Assembly: GCF_000025625.1 (NCBI RefSeq)
Contig: NC_013922.1
Location: 2,480,001-2,544,000, forward strand
Origin: Natrialba magadii ATCC 43099
GTDB lineage: Archaea; Halobacteriota; Halobacteria; Halobacteriales; Natrialbaceae
DNA length: 64,000 bases
Direction: 5' to 3'
Under the pieces are notes generated by a model. The model worked only from the letters and a program-made list of their open reading frames with translations. It had not been told where the DNA came from and did not search any database. Shown here in pieces: positions 41,551 through 51,100 of this stretch (position 1 is the first letter of the stretch; each line of letters starts with the position of its first letter). The position numbers and the translations under genes were made by a program.

Positions 41551-41730
41551 ACAATACGGCACAGTACGCCACAGTACGCCACAGTACGCCACAGCACGCC
41601 ACAGCACGCCACAGTACGCCACAGTACGCCACAGTACGCCACAGCACGCCACAGCACGCCACAGCACGCCACAGCACGCCACAGCACGCCACAGCACGCC
41701 ACAGCACGCCACAGCACGCCACAGCACGGC
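41551..41730. repeat. 10-bp tandem repeat, 18 units
   Basis: The unit is ACAGYACGCC, with T or C at position 5 in a blocky order (TTTCC TTT then C). The two end units are degenerate (ACAATACGGC and ACAGCACGGC). It fills most of the gap between the methyltransferase start and the aldehyde dehydrogenase stop. ORFs running through it are artefacts of the repeat. Confidence 0.97.
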
Positions 41731-41775
41731 ACGGAGTCGTATTCGGTGGCCGTAGGTAGCCGACGGGGCGAGCGC

Positions 41776-43233
41776 TCACTCTCGCTCGTCGAGGTTCACT
41801 GTAATCGTCCTCGTCTGCAGGTACGAGTCGAGCGCCTCGAGTCCCTTCTCGCGGCCGATTCCACTCGCTTTCACCCCACCGAACGGTGTCTCGACCGATC
41901 CGCCGAACCACTCGTTGACGTACACGTTGCCAGCCTCGATCCGGCGCGCCATCGACAGCGCCTGCTTTACGTCGTTCGAGAAGACGCCGCCAGTCAGACC
42001 GAAGTCGACGTCGTTCGCGATTTCGATCGCCTCTTCGCGGTCGGCGAACGGAATCACCGTTAGAACAGGGCCGAAGATCTCCTCCTGCGCAAGTCGGGAT
42101 TGTGGGTCGACATCGGTGAAGATCGTCGGCTCGACGAAGTAGCCGTCGCCCTCGAGTGGCTCGCCACCCGCCGCGAGTGTGGCGTCCGAGTCGCGTCCCG
42201 CGTCGATGTACTCGAGTACGGACTCGTAGTGAGCCTCGTGGTTGAGCGGGCCCATGTCGGGGTCGTCGACGCCGGGGCCGAGCTCGGTGGATTCGGCGCG
42301 GGCGACGAGGCGGTCGACGACCTCGTCGTAGACGGATTCGTGGACGAGCGCGCGGTCGGTTGCCGAACAGATCTGGCCGGCGTTGGTGAAGATGCCAGTC
42401 CCGATCCAGAAGGCGGCCTCGTCGAGGTCGGCGTCGGGCATCACGATGGCTGGGTTCTTTCCGCCGAGTTCGAGCGTGACGGGGGTGATGGTCTTCGCGG
42501 CGGACTCCATGACGGCCTGGCCGGTGGCGACGCTGCCGGTGAACGTGAGCGCGTCGACGTCGTCGTGTGCGGAGAGGGCTGCGCCGGGTTCACTGCCGCC
42601 GGGGACGACGTTGAACACGCCGTCCGGCAGACCGGCCTCACGGCACAGTTCGGCGAGGTGGAGGGCCGAAAGCGGTGTTGTGGGGGCGGGCTTTGCGACG
42701 ACGGTGTTGCCCGCGACGATGGCTGGCGCGACGCCGCGGGCGGTCAGGTTCAGCGGGAAGTTCCACGGGATGATCTGGCCGCTGACGCCGTAGGGCTCGC
42801 GAGAGGTGACGATGAGCGAGTCCTCGTCAGTTGGGACCTGGTTGCCCTCGAGTTTGTCCGCGGCACCGGCGTAGTACTCGAAGAACCGGGCCGCACCCTC
42901 GACATCACTGCGAGCCTGGGTGAGCGGCTTGCCCTGATCGTAGCTCTCGAGGTGTGCGAGGTCGTCGGCGTTGTCGCGGATGGTGTCCGCGATGCGGGTT
43001 GCGATCCGTCCGCGTTCGTCGGGGGCGGTCGAGCGCCACTCGGGGGCTGCCTCGCGAGCGACTGCAACGGCCTGGTCGACATCGTCGGCGCTGGCCGCGT
43101 CGAGCGTGGTGATCGGCTCGCCGGTCGCGGGATCGGTGGTCGTGAACTGGTCGTCGCCCGCCGAGCGGACGAACTCGCCGTCGATGTGCGGGCCGTAGCT
43201 GTCGTACAGGATTGAATCGGGTGTTGGTGCCAT
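41776..43233 (-). CDS. NAD(P)-dependent aldehyde dehydrogenase
   Basis: The 485-residue product carries the family motifs: WNFPLNL near 150, FTGSVATGQ near 222, the general-base Glu in LELGGKNPAIV near 245 and the catalytic Cys in NAGQICSATDR near 279. It oxidises an aldehyde to the acid with NAD(P)+; the closest family look is succinate-semialdehyde or betaine-aldehyde-like, but the substrate is uncertain. ATG 43233 gives the N-terminus MAPTPDSILYDSYGPHIDGE and the normal length. The 3' flank holds the 10-bp repeat. Confidence 0.93.
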   Translation of the reverse strand: MAPTPDSILYDSYGPHIDGEFVRSAGDDQFTTTDPATGEPITTLDAASADDVDQAVAVAREAAPEWRSTAPDERGRIATRIADTIRDNADDLAHLESYDQGKPLTQARSDVEGAARFFEYYAGAADKLEGNQVPTDEDSLIVTSREPYGVSGQIIPWNFPLNLTARGVAPAIVAGNTVVAKPAPTTPLSALHLAELCREAGLPDGVFNVVPGGSEPGAALSAHDDVDALTFTGSVATGQAVMESAAKTITPVTLELGGKNPAIVMPDADLDEAAFWIGTGIFTNAGQICSATDRALVHESVYDEVVDRLVARAESTELGPGVDDPDMGPLNHEAHYESVLEYIDAGRDSDATLAAGGEPLEGDGYFVEPTIFTDVDPQSRLAQEEIFGPVLTVIPFADREEAIEIANDVDFGLTGGVFSNDVKQALSMARRIEAGNVYVNEWFGGSVETPFGGVKASGIGREKGLEALDSYLQTRTITVNLDERE

Positions 43234-43472
43234 GGGTGTCGTATGGGGTTGACTCGTTGCGGGTCGCCGTGCCCGTCGAGTCGTCGTCTCTAGGATGGGT
43301 GACCGGTTACATAATTGCTGGTGTCCGGTTCTGGAGGTGTTAACCACACCTGTTTTCATTTCTGGTTCGAATTCGTGTGGTGATACCTAGTGGAGTTACG
43401 TTAAATGAATGATTAGTCTCGCTTCAACCCTTGTTTCTCATCGTTCGTCTCTCGTGATGGAAGTGATCCATC

Positions 43473-44087
43473 TCACAGAGACTCTTCTGTGACAGTGCCG
43501 TTGGAGTAGTGAACCGGGCGCTCTTCGTGCAAGGCGGCGCAGCCCGGCTCGGGATCACTGGTTGAATAGCCACAGCCTCGGAACTCGTCGTCGAGGTACC
43601 GTTCGGTCCGCATCGCATCTGCTGCATCAGGATACGGGGCGTCGAACTCGACGCTGTAGATGATTCGGCCGGGGCACTCGTCGGATTCGGTCGTCGTATT
43701 GTGCGTGTCGACCCATACCCGATACGCCGCGACGGTTGCATCCTCCGGTGTGGTCCGGCGTATTTCGGCCGACACCTCGGTGTCTATCGAGGTGTCGTTG
43801 ATTGTTCCGACCCACACCCCACTGCTGCTCGATTTCGAGTATGCAGACACCTCATCGTGACACCCTGCCTCGAGAATTTCGACGGACTCAATCTCGGGGT
43901 CCGGTGGTGTCTCGTCCAGAATCGACAGTCCGCCGACAGCGAGCGCGCCGAGGGCGAAACTACCGACGATCGCGACACCCAGTAGGAAGGGCAGTGGAAC
44001 AGATCCGCCCCATCTGGATAGCCTCGATTCTGTGGGACCATCCCAGTCGGTTTCGTGTGTATTTTCTTTCTTCCCGGAACCGTTCAT
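43473..44087 (-). CDS. Membrane-anchored protein of unknown function
   Basis: The 204-residue product has a hydrophilic N-terminus, one helix PFLLGVAIVGSFALGALAVG, and an outside domain with five cysteines (EAGCHDE, DECPGRI, FRGCGYS, EPGCAA). The domain is rich in Thr/Asn and probably disulfide-bonded. No family recognised. Upstream on the opposite strand the gene-poor accessory stretch begins. Confidence 0.65.
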   Translation of the reverse strand: MNGSGKKENTHETDWDGPTESRLSRWGGSVPLPFLLGVAIVGSFALGALAVGGLSILDETPPDPEIESVEILEAGCHDEVSAYSKSSSSGVWVGTINDTSIDTEVSAEIRRTTPEDATVAAYRVWVDTHNTTTESDECPGRIIYSVEFDAPYPDAADAMRTERYLDDEFRGCGYSTSDPEPGCAALHEERPVHYSNGTVTEESL

Positions 44088-44289
44088 TGTGTTACTGGTC
44101 TTCGTAGGAAATGAAAAGGCTGCTGTTTAGTTCTTGGTCTGAGTAGTATGCGGTTTTCTTGGTGATGACCGCACCAACCCTACACAGTACCGTCTTGCAG
44201 TCACACGTGGACAAACAGTACTCGAGTGCTCGCGAATGTTGTACCGATGAGAGACGTAGGGAAGGACTGAATTCTCAGTCTGAGCGGTA

Positions 44290-44297
44290 GATATAAG
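44290..44297 (+). promoter_or_regulatory. TATA box upstream of the structured-RNA candidate
   Basis: GATATAAG predicts a transcription start near 44320, two bases before the outer stem of the RNA fold at 44322. Confidence 0.5.
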
Positions 44298-44321
44298 TCA
44301 CCACGAGTCAACAATTAGAAC

Positions 44322-44383
44322 GGAAGCCAGCCAGTAAGGGTACGAAAACCCCGGATGGTGATGACATCCGAGGCATGGCTTCC
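44322..44383 (+). ncRNA. Candidate structured RNA or mRNA leader
   Basis: GGAAGCCA (44322-44329) pairs with TGGCTTCC (44376-44383). Inside, GGG (44338-44340) can pair with CCC (44349-44351), and CGGATG (44352-44357) pairs with CATCCG (44365-44370), closing a 7-base loop GTGATGA. A short AAGC/GCTT hairpin follows. The fold begins almost exactly at the transcription start predicted by a TATA box. No known RNA family is recognised; it is not a tRNA because no T arm is present. It could be a free RNA or a leader of the ORFs that follow. Confidence 0.35.
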
Positions 44384-44537
44384 AAGCGGTCAGCTTGCAG
44401 CCATGATTGCATACGTTCTACCGGGATATAAACGTCCCGCACGACCACGGAATCGCCATACCTCGTCTCCGTCGCAGACAGTGCTGACTGTCCAGTTCGA
44501 CGTGTCCAACGTGCTTGTGGGTGAGACTGATGTGTGA
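44361..44537 (+). CDS. Possible 58-residue ORF behind the structured leader
   Basis: An ORF starts ATG in the stem-loop (MTSEAWLPSGQLAAMIAYVL), and ends TVQFDVSNVLVGETDV with a TGA that overlaps the next ATG at 44530 by 8 nt. The protein is not clearly acidic and has no recognised family. The overlap with the zinc-finger gene hints at coupling. It may be spurious. Confidence 0.3.
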   Translation: MTSEAWLPSGQLAAMIAYVLPGYKRPARPRNRHTSSPSQTVLTVQFDVSNVLVGETDV

Positions 44538-44850
44538 GCAGTCGGACGCGGACGACGATACCACCACTACCACCGCCACCGCAACTGCCAGCGACGGCAA
44601 CACCAACGCCGACACTGATCCACCCGACACGCTCACCCCCTGCCCGCGCTGCCAGACGCCAGTTACCACCGTCAGCGCTATCGGCCCTACCGACGCCATC
44701 GCCGGCCCCTGCGGCTGTCGTGTCGCGCCCGGGTTACTCGCTCGGAAGCGAGAGGAGCGACGGAAGCGACGTAACAGACGAGAGCGACGCCACAACCGGA
44801 GCCAGCAGGATCAACACAACCAACACGACCAACGGGACCAACGGGACTAG
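44530..44850 (+). CDS. Small zinc-finger protein (CPxC..PCGC)
   Basis: The 106-residue product has a Thr/Asp-rich N-terminus and one compact metal site: LTPCPRCQTPVTTVSAIGPT, then DAIAGPCGCRVAPGLL. The C-terminus is very basic (REERRKRRNRRERR) with Gln/Asp/His repeats encoded by a short tandem repeat (CACAACCAA-like). Small CPxCG-type proteins of this kind are frequent in haloarchaea and often linked to accessory regions; roles are mostly unknown. The basic tail suggests nucleic-acid binding. Confidence 0.55.
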   Translation: MCEQSDADDDTTTTTATATASDGNTNADTDPPDTLTPCPRCQTPVTTVSAIGPTDAIAGPCGCRVAPGLLARKREERRKRRNRRERRHNRSQQDQHNQHDQRDQRD

Positions 44851-45140
44851 CGAGTCACCCGCTACGAGACCAAATACCGCAAGGGTACTCGAGTCCCGTC
44901 GGTCAGCCGGACTCTCGGGTGTGGCGACAGTCTCCGGTCCCCGGAACCACCACAATTCGGGACCGCCTTCGCATCACCACCTACCACCACCACGCCCACC
45001 CTACTCCGTCGATACTGTATCGACGGTGGGAGTCCGGTCCGAAACCGGGACGCGAGTGTGCTTCGGATTCGTTCTCGCTGCAGTGGTGAAACTATAGTCG
45101 CCACTCAACGTCAGTGCACACCCAATCGAACGATGGCAGC

Positions 45141-45348
45141 GCGGTTCGGAGCGAGCGCGGTTCGGAGCGAGCGCGGTTCGGAGCGAGCGCGGTTCGGAGC
45201 GAGCGCGGTTCGGAGCGAGCGCGGTTCGGAGCGAGCGCGGTTCGGAGCGAGCGCGGTTCGGAGCGAGCGCGGTTCGGAGCGAGCGCGGTTCGGAGCGAGC
45301 GCGGTTCGGAGCGAGCGCGGTTCGGAGCGAGCGCGGTTCGGAACGAAC
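45141..45348. repeat. 16-bp tandem repeat, 13 units
   Basis: The unit GCGGTTCGGAGCGAGC is repeated with exact copies from 45141; the last unit reads GCGGTTCGGAACGAAC. It runs directly into the 56-bp array. Confidence 0.97.
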
Positions 45349-45481
45349 GAAGTGAGTGAGAACCGCGGACAGCGAGCGGGGAACAACGTGACCCGCGAGC
45401 GAACGAAGTGAGTGAGAACCGCGGACAGCGAGCGGGGAACAACGTGACCCGCGAGCAAACGAAGTGAGTGAGAACCGCGGA
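45345..45481. repeat. 56-bp tandem repeat, about 2.4 copies
   Basis: The copies begin at 45345, 45401 and 45457 with GAACGAAGTGAGTGAGAACC (third copy starts AAAC). The GAACGAAGTGAGTGAG core is a simple-sequence motif I have often seen in haloarchaeal intergenic DNA. Confidence 0.95.
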
Positions 45482-45689
45482 CGTGCGATTGGTGTGTAAA
45501 CAGTTGCAGTTGGTACTATACTGACGACCGTTCTTGCCAGGTGTACTCGAGTCGCAACAGCCCCAGGCCAGCAGGTTGGTCACGGTTCGTTGAGGTACGA
45601 GAGGAGAATCGACACGGAAACCAGGCTGTTCCGCTTCGCCGAGGTCGCTGTCCTTTTCACATTTTCCCACCTACTAAACTCGACTACAC

Positions 45690-46370
45690 GTGCTTACTCT
45701 CGCAGGAACACTCCTGGCGGGCGTCGTCTTCGGCATCGCCCTCGCAGCCCCGCCAGGGCCGATGAACGCCATCATCGCCGAGGAGAGCGTCGTCCGCGGC
45801 TGGGCCGCCGGCTTCTGGGCCGGCCTCGGGGCCATGCTCGCCGACGTGCTCTTCTTCGTCCTCGTGCTCGCTGGCGTCGTCACCGTCATCGACCAGTACC
45901 CCGCTATCAGACCCGCACTCTACCTCGTCGGTGGTGTCCTCATGTGCTACTTTGCCGTCGGCGCGATCGAGGAAGCCAGAGCCGCCACCTCGTTCACCGA
46001 CGGCGGCACCACCACGGCCAAGGGCTTCCGGAAGACGTTCGCCCTCTCGCTGACCAACCCCTACCAGCTTGGCTTCTGGCTTACCGTCGGTGTCGGACTC
46101 CTCCAGCCCGGCAGCCTCGATATCTTCGCCCACGTCCCCGCACTCGACTCCGTCCTCGCGGGAACGCTCGTCGTCCAGACCGGCTCGCCCGCACTCTTGC
46201 TCGGCTTCTTCGGCGGTATCGCGGTCTGGATCGTCGCCTACCCCGCCGGATTGGTCGCGGCGGGTCGTCGAGTCGACGCCCTCGCGCCGACGATCGCAGC
46301 GCTCAGCGCGGTCGTACTGGCGGGCTTCGGTGCGCTCTTTCTCGGTATCGGGGCGATGAGTTTCGTTTGA
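45690..46370 (+). CDS. LysE family translocator
   Basis: The 226-residue membrane protein starts from GTG and has six hydrophobic helices. The first carries the family signature GIALAAPPGPMNAIIAEESV, followed by GWAAGFWAGLGAMLADVLFF and a C-terminal LAGFGALFLGIGAMSFV. LysE/RhtB proteins export amino acids such as lysine or homoserine lactone relatives; the substrate is unknown. No ATG start is available without losing helix 1. It lies just after the tandem-repeat region. Confidence 0.85.
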   Translation: MLTLAGTLLAGVVFGIALAAPPGPMNAIIAEESVVRGWAAGFWAGLGAMLADVLFFVLVLAGVVTVIDQYPAIRPALYLVGGVLMCYFAVGAIEEARAATSFTDGGTTTAKGFRKTFALSLTNPYQLGFWLTVGVGLLQPGSLDIFAHVPALDSVLAGTLVVQTGSPALLLGFFGGIAVWIVAYPAGLVAAGRRVDALAPTIAALSAVVLAGFGALFLGIGAMSFV

Positions 46371-46433
46371 TCGGCAGACGCTGCCCTGTGATGCGAGTCG
46401 ATCGGTGCTGGCCCAACAGTCACCACTCACCAC

Positions 46434-46858
46434 TCAACAGTCGGTGATCGATCCCATCCAGGTTCCGAGGGTACCGGACTCGGTGATTCGTACTTCGGTG
46501 CTCGTGCAGTCGGTGTCCAGTCGGTTCGTCACCGAGGTCGTCACCCACTCCTGCTCGTCGGCGAACCGTGTTCGGAGTGTGTAGGCTGTAGGCTCGCCAT
46601 CGGTTCCGTCGACGACGGCGGCAACCGTCTCCCCACCAGGCGTCTCGTCTGTTCGCCCCGCAACGGTAACCGTGTCTGCGACGAACGGATCGCCGTCCCG
46701 ATGCATGTCGACCTCGACCGTGTGCTGCTGGCTATCGAGGTTTCGGACAGCGACGGCGTCGAGGCCACGGGCTCGGCGTCCGCCGATCGTGCACTACACC
46801 CTGCTCCCAGCACTCCTAGCCCGCTTACTGCTGTCGTGAGTACAGCGCGTCTATGCAT
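46434..46858 (-). pseudogene. Frameshifted Tat lipoprotein
   Basis: The N-terminus MHRRAVLTTAVSGLGVLGAG plus C is a Tat signal and lipobox at 46858. That frame continues ARSADAEPVASTPSLSE and then loses sense. The next frame carries GLDAVAVRNLDSQQHTVEVD and MHRDGDPFVADTVTVAGRTD to the stop at 46434. Joined, they form a normal small haloarchaeal lipoprotein with a beta-sandwich. A single one-base indel near 46760-46780 explains it. This is either a real pseudogene or a sequence error. Confidence 0.65.
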
Positions 46859-46983
46859 CGACTGCGCTATACTACCGAATACATTGTATAAAATCAATAG
46901 GTTTGGGCGGCGTTACGAGGGTCTCTGACAGTGTCACAGGTGAAGCAACGAAACCGGGGCTGCAGCCGTCGTGCGCTGTGGAC

Positions 46984-47658
46984 TCAGTCGCCCATCCCGG
47001 CAATTTCGTCTTCGAGCCACTCGCTGAACCACTTCACGCGCTTCAGTCGCTGATGGGCGATGCCTTCGGCGGTCTCACTCTCGACGCGTGAGGCCGCATT
47101 GTAGCCGCGCTCGAGGACCCGTTCGACCATTTCGTCCGAGTCCATGTGTGTTCGGGCCTCATAGCCCATCCGAAGCAACATCAGGGCCGTGCCGTTCGCA
47201 CCGACCTTGTCGAGCAGATCAGCCTCGATCAGACACTGCGTCTCGAGTGCCACGTCGCTCAGGTCTCCCTGATAGGAGTGTTGTTCGACGGCACGAGACA
47301 CCTGCTGGATGAACGATTCGGGGTAGTCACCGCGCGATTCTAGGTACTCACGGGCGACGCGGGCACCGGCTTCGGCGTGGAGTTCCTGGTCGGTCTCGAG
47401 TTTCGCCACGTCGTGAAAGAGGGCGGCGACGCGGGTGACGTCGACGTCCGCGCCCTCCTGCTGGGCGATCTCGGTGGCGAGTTCGACCACGTTGAGGATG
47501 TGGTTGTGTCGGTACTCGGCGGAGTGCCACGGATACCACCGCATCCTGCCACCTTCCTCTTCTTTTTCGACGCTGGCAGCGAGGTACTCGAAGACGAACT
47601 GTTTCATCTCCTCGAACTCTGCATCGGTAACCCTGCGTTCTTTTATTTCGACGCCCAC
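46984..47658 (-). CDS. HD domain phosphohydrolase
   Basis: The 224-residue product starts GTG (MGVEIKERRVTDAEFEEMKQ). The metal site is visible as H..HD: WHSAEYRHNHILNVVELATE and RVAALFHDVAKLETDQELHA, with later EQHSYQGDL and EADLLDKVGANGTALMLLRM. HD proteins hydrolyse phosphate esters or nucleotides; the substrate is unknown. A GGAGGG Shine-Dalgarno 7 nt upstream decides the GTG over the longer ORF, whose first 58 residues are not protein-like. Confidence 0.86.
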   Translation of the reverse strand: MGVEIKERRVTDAEFEEMKQFVFEYLAASVEKEEEGGRMRWYPWHSAEYRHNHILNVVELATEIAQQEGADVDVTRVAALFHDVAKLETDQELHAEAGARVAREYLESRGDYPESFIQQVSRAVEQHSYQGDLSDVALETQCLIEADLLDKVGANGTALMLLRMGYEARTHMDSDEMVERVLERGYNAASRVESETAEGIAHQRLKRVKWFSEWLEDEIAGMGD

Positions 47659-48105
47659 GAGAGATCCCTCCGCAAGAGACGAACGATAGTCATTGACAGA
47701 ATGTTCGGTCGTTTCGCTCTTTAGCCTTTGGTTCGGGAGAGAGACACATTCGCAGACGAGTGTGTGATCGAACAGTACCTGTTCGCTTCGCTGGTGACAA
47801 GTACTCCCCCGCTGCGTCTCTTTCGTCTCCACCGTTTCTCCAGCTACCTTTTTTCATCTGCGTAGGGGTGAAAGAATTCCCGTAGCGGTTACTTCTCGAC
47901 AAACACAGCCACAACAGTCACGGCAATTGATTGTTCCATTGAAAATAGTAACTAGAAATATCCAATAATTATATCAGTACGTTCGTTATTGGACTCTTAT
48001 GTATTCACAAGATGTGAAATACTAAATATCGTAGGTGAAGCAGTGGAATGGTGCCATACACGCTGTGTGCGTGGTGGAACGAACACAATCAAAGACAACT
48101 ACCAA
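47659..48105. other. Intergenic region upstream of the subtilase gene
   Basis: The 447 bp between divergent genes include the HD gene's GGAGGG ribosome site (47666-47671) and an AT-rich block 47930-48035. TATA-like AATTATATC near 47967 or ACTAAATAT near 48021 would give a leader of about 50-110 nt for the subtilase. No other gene is seen. Confidence 0.45.
47666..47671 (-). promoter_or_regulatory. Shine-Dalgarno GGAGGG for the HD-domain gene
   Basis: It lies 7 nt before the GTG at 47658 and decides that start. Confidence 0.5.
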
Positions 48106-51100
48106 ATGACAGACAGACGAGAACAATGGACGGCCATCCTGTTCACGGCCCTCATGGTGCTTTCGCTCGTTGCGATCGCAGGCACCGGCCTGGCAGGCAG
48201 TGCGGCCGCAGCCGATGGAATCGACACACAAGCAGTCGACGATGAGACACCAGCAACGATCGACCCCGAACTTGAGGAGGCGACCGGAACTGAGCAAGTG
48301 TATATCGTCCTCGATCAGTACGAGGGCGACCTGAGTGACGATCGCGACCGCGCGATCGCCCAACTCCAAGAGCACGCCGAGACGTCGCAGGCGTCCGTCA
48401 CGGCATCTCTCGACACGATGGCGAACGTGGACGTGGTCAACGACTACTGGATCACGAACGCAGTTCGCGCCGAAGTCGACGCGTCGGAAGTCGACACGGC
48501 TGAACTCGCCTCGATCGAGGGCGTCCAGTCGGTCGAGCTCCGCCCGGACTACGAAGTGCCGGAGCCGGAACCATCCGTCGAGCCAGCCGTTGAACCTGAC
48601 GAAGACGACTACACGTACGGTCTCGATCAGGTCAACGCCTCCGAGACCTGGGCTGACTTTAACACCCAGGGAGAGAACGTGAAGGTCGCAGTGCTCGACA
48701 CTGGCTTCGACATCGATCACCAGGATCTGGACCTCTACACCGAGGATGCAGATGACCCGACCTACCCAGGTGGCTGGGTCGAGATTGACGAGGACGGTGA
48801 CCCAGTCGAGGGCTCCGAGCCATACGACACGCACTATCACGGCACGCACGTCGGTGGCACGGTTGGTGCAGCCGCACCGGCTGACGACGATACGCCGGCC
48901 TACGGTGTCGCGCCGAACGTCGACCTGCAGCACGGCCTCGTGCTGCCGGACGGTTCGGGCGCAGACTCCGACACCATCGCTGGCTTCGAGTACGTCGTCG
49001 AAGAGATGGACTCCGACGTGGTCAGCATGAGCTTCGGCGCTGGCTGTGGCCTCTTCGGTCCAGTGTACGAAGACGCCTGGATTCCCGCAATCCAGAACGC
49101 CAACGACATGGACGTCGTCACGGTCACCTCCTCGGGTAACTCCGGCGAGGGCTGTGTCGGCTCGCCAGCGAACACCTACGACTCGTTCAGCATCGGTGCC
49201 TCGAACGAAGCCGGCGATATTACCGACTTCTCCAGCGGTAACACCATCGAAGCCCACAACTGGGACAACCCCGACCCAGAGTGGCCCGACGAGTGGATCA
49301 AGCCAGACGTCTCCGCACCCGGCGAAGACGTCCTGAGCGCGATGCCAGACGACGAGTACGACTACCTTTCGGGTACGTCGATGTCCGCACCGCACGTCTC
49401 CGGCGTGATCGCCCTCATGCTCTCTGCCAACGACGACCTCACGCAGGAGGAAATCGAGGAGACCCTCGAGGAGACCGCCTGGAAGCCTGACGGCGAACCC
49501 GACGAAAAGGACGTTCGCTACGGCCACGGCATCGTCGACGCTTACGCCGCTGTCGACGAAGTTGCTGCGGGTGCACTCGAGTACGAACTCGGTGACGTCG
49601 ACCAGGACGGCGATGTAACGGTCCAGGACGTGCAGCTAACCCAGCAGTACCTCCAGGATATGGATCCTGAGCCGTTCGCCGAGGACCTCGCAGACATGAA
49701 CCGCGACGGTGAGGTCACGACGGACGACCTGAGCCTGCTCCAGCAGAAGGTACAGGGCATGCTCGACGAGGGTGAGATCGACATTACGGGACTCGACGTG
49801 CCCGACGAAGTCGACGATGGTGAGATGTTCGACGTCACCGTCGACCTCGAAAACCTCGGTGAGGAGGGTGCTGTCCAGGAAGTTGACCTCTTCCTTGGCG
49901 ACGACGATGAGCCGGTCGACACCGAAGTCGTCGACATGGCAGCACCCGGCGTCGACGACCCGATTGACCACCCAGCAGAGACGACGATCACGTTCGAACT
50001 CGACGCGGGTGACCTCGACGGCGGTGACCACACTATCACCGTCGAAACCGAGGACGCGGACGCGAGCGACACGGTCACAGTCCTTGCGTCGAACTTCGAA
50101 CTCTCGAACCTCGACGCACCCGATGAAGCCGACCGCGGTGACGAGATTACCGTCAGCGCGGACGTCACGAACACGGGCAACGTCGATGACACCCAGTCCG
50201 TCGAGTACCGCTTCGACGACCTCGGCGACGCACTGGACACACAGAACGTCACGCTCGAACCCGACGAGAACGCGACAGTCTCCTTCGATGTCGACACAGA
50301 GAACGTCACTGAAGGAACCTACGACCACGGTGTCTTCACCGAGGATGACGAGGCAACCGCCGCGATCGACATCCTCGAACCGTTCTTCAGCGTCGACCTC
50401 ACTGACGCGCCCGAGGAACTCGCACCGGGCGACTCCTACAGCGTCAACGCAACCGTCGAAAACACCGGCGACGCGTCGGACGAACAGACAATCGCCTACG
50501 AACTCGGCGACGGCGGCGGCGACGTTGCCGTCGTCGACGTCGCAGCCGACACGAGCCAGGGCGACGCCGTTGCCAGCGTGCTCGACGAGCGACTCAACAA
50601 CGACACCTACGATGTCGACATGGTCGTCGCAGACGACCTGCTCGACGAGATGGACGACTACGACACGTTCGTCGTCCAGCGACTCGGTAGCGACACACTC
50701 GCCGAGGACTTCCTCGACGAACTCGAGAGCGCCCAGAGTGCGGTCTATCTCGACTCCCACCAGGGTGGCTCCGCAGAAGCCTACGCAGACGGTATCTACC
50801 GCCTGAATAACGTCCGTGAGGACCCCGAAGAACGCGACTCTGAGGGAATCGGAACCTCGAGCGATCCGGTAACGATCGACATCGAACAGAACCACCCAAT
50901 CTTCACGGGTGTCGGTGACGCCGGCGACGAGGTTGAGATGTTCACCGGCACCACAACCTGGGGGAGCTGGTTCGACGACTACAGCGGTACCACGCTTGCG
51001 GATGCCGACTTCGGCGACGGCTACGCCGGCCCGTCGGTTGCCGTCAGCGACGACGGCAGCGAACTGCTGCTCACGGCGACCGCACGCGACTTCTTCACCG

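Larger units (their letters stand above)
44851..45689. other. Gene-poor stretch with tandem repeats
   Basis: Apart from the 16-bp and 56-bp arrays listed separately, no credible gene is seen. ORFs on both strands are products of the repeats. A TATCGACAGTATCGACGG-like pair (GATACTGTATCGAC) lies near 45010. It ends at the lysE-like GTG. Confidence 0.5.

Noticed and set aside
41551-41730. CRISPR-like array
   Set aside because: Direct repeats are back to back with no spacers; no cas genes in the window. The same holds for 45141, 56461 and 61033.
41508-41732. Cys/Trp-rich N-terminal extension of the methyltransferase (CCGVLWRAVA repeats)
   Set aside because: It is only the 10-bp repeat read in frame; the methyltransferase domain starts at 41507.
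44322-44384. tRNA gene (GGAAGCC/GGCTTCC acceptor-like stem followed by A)
   Set aside because: No T arm consensus, no anticodon arm of right size and only 62 nt.
44862-45104. 80-codon minus-strand ORF
   Set aside because: No motif, no promoter and non-acidic composition; likely chance.
45092-45670. Repetitive ORFs over the 16-bp and 56-bp arrays
   Set aside because: Products of the repeats; no start signal or non-repetitive domain.
47659-47832. 58-codon N-terminal extension of the HD protein
   Set aside because: Not protein-like; a Shine-Dalgarno fixes the start at GTG 47658.
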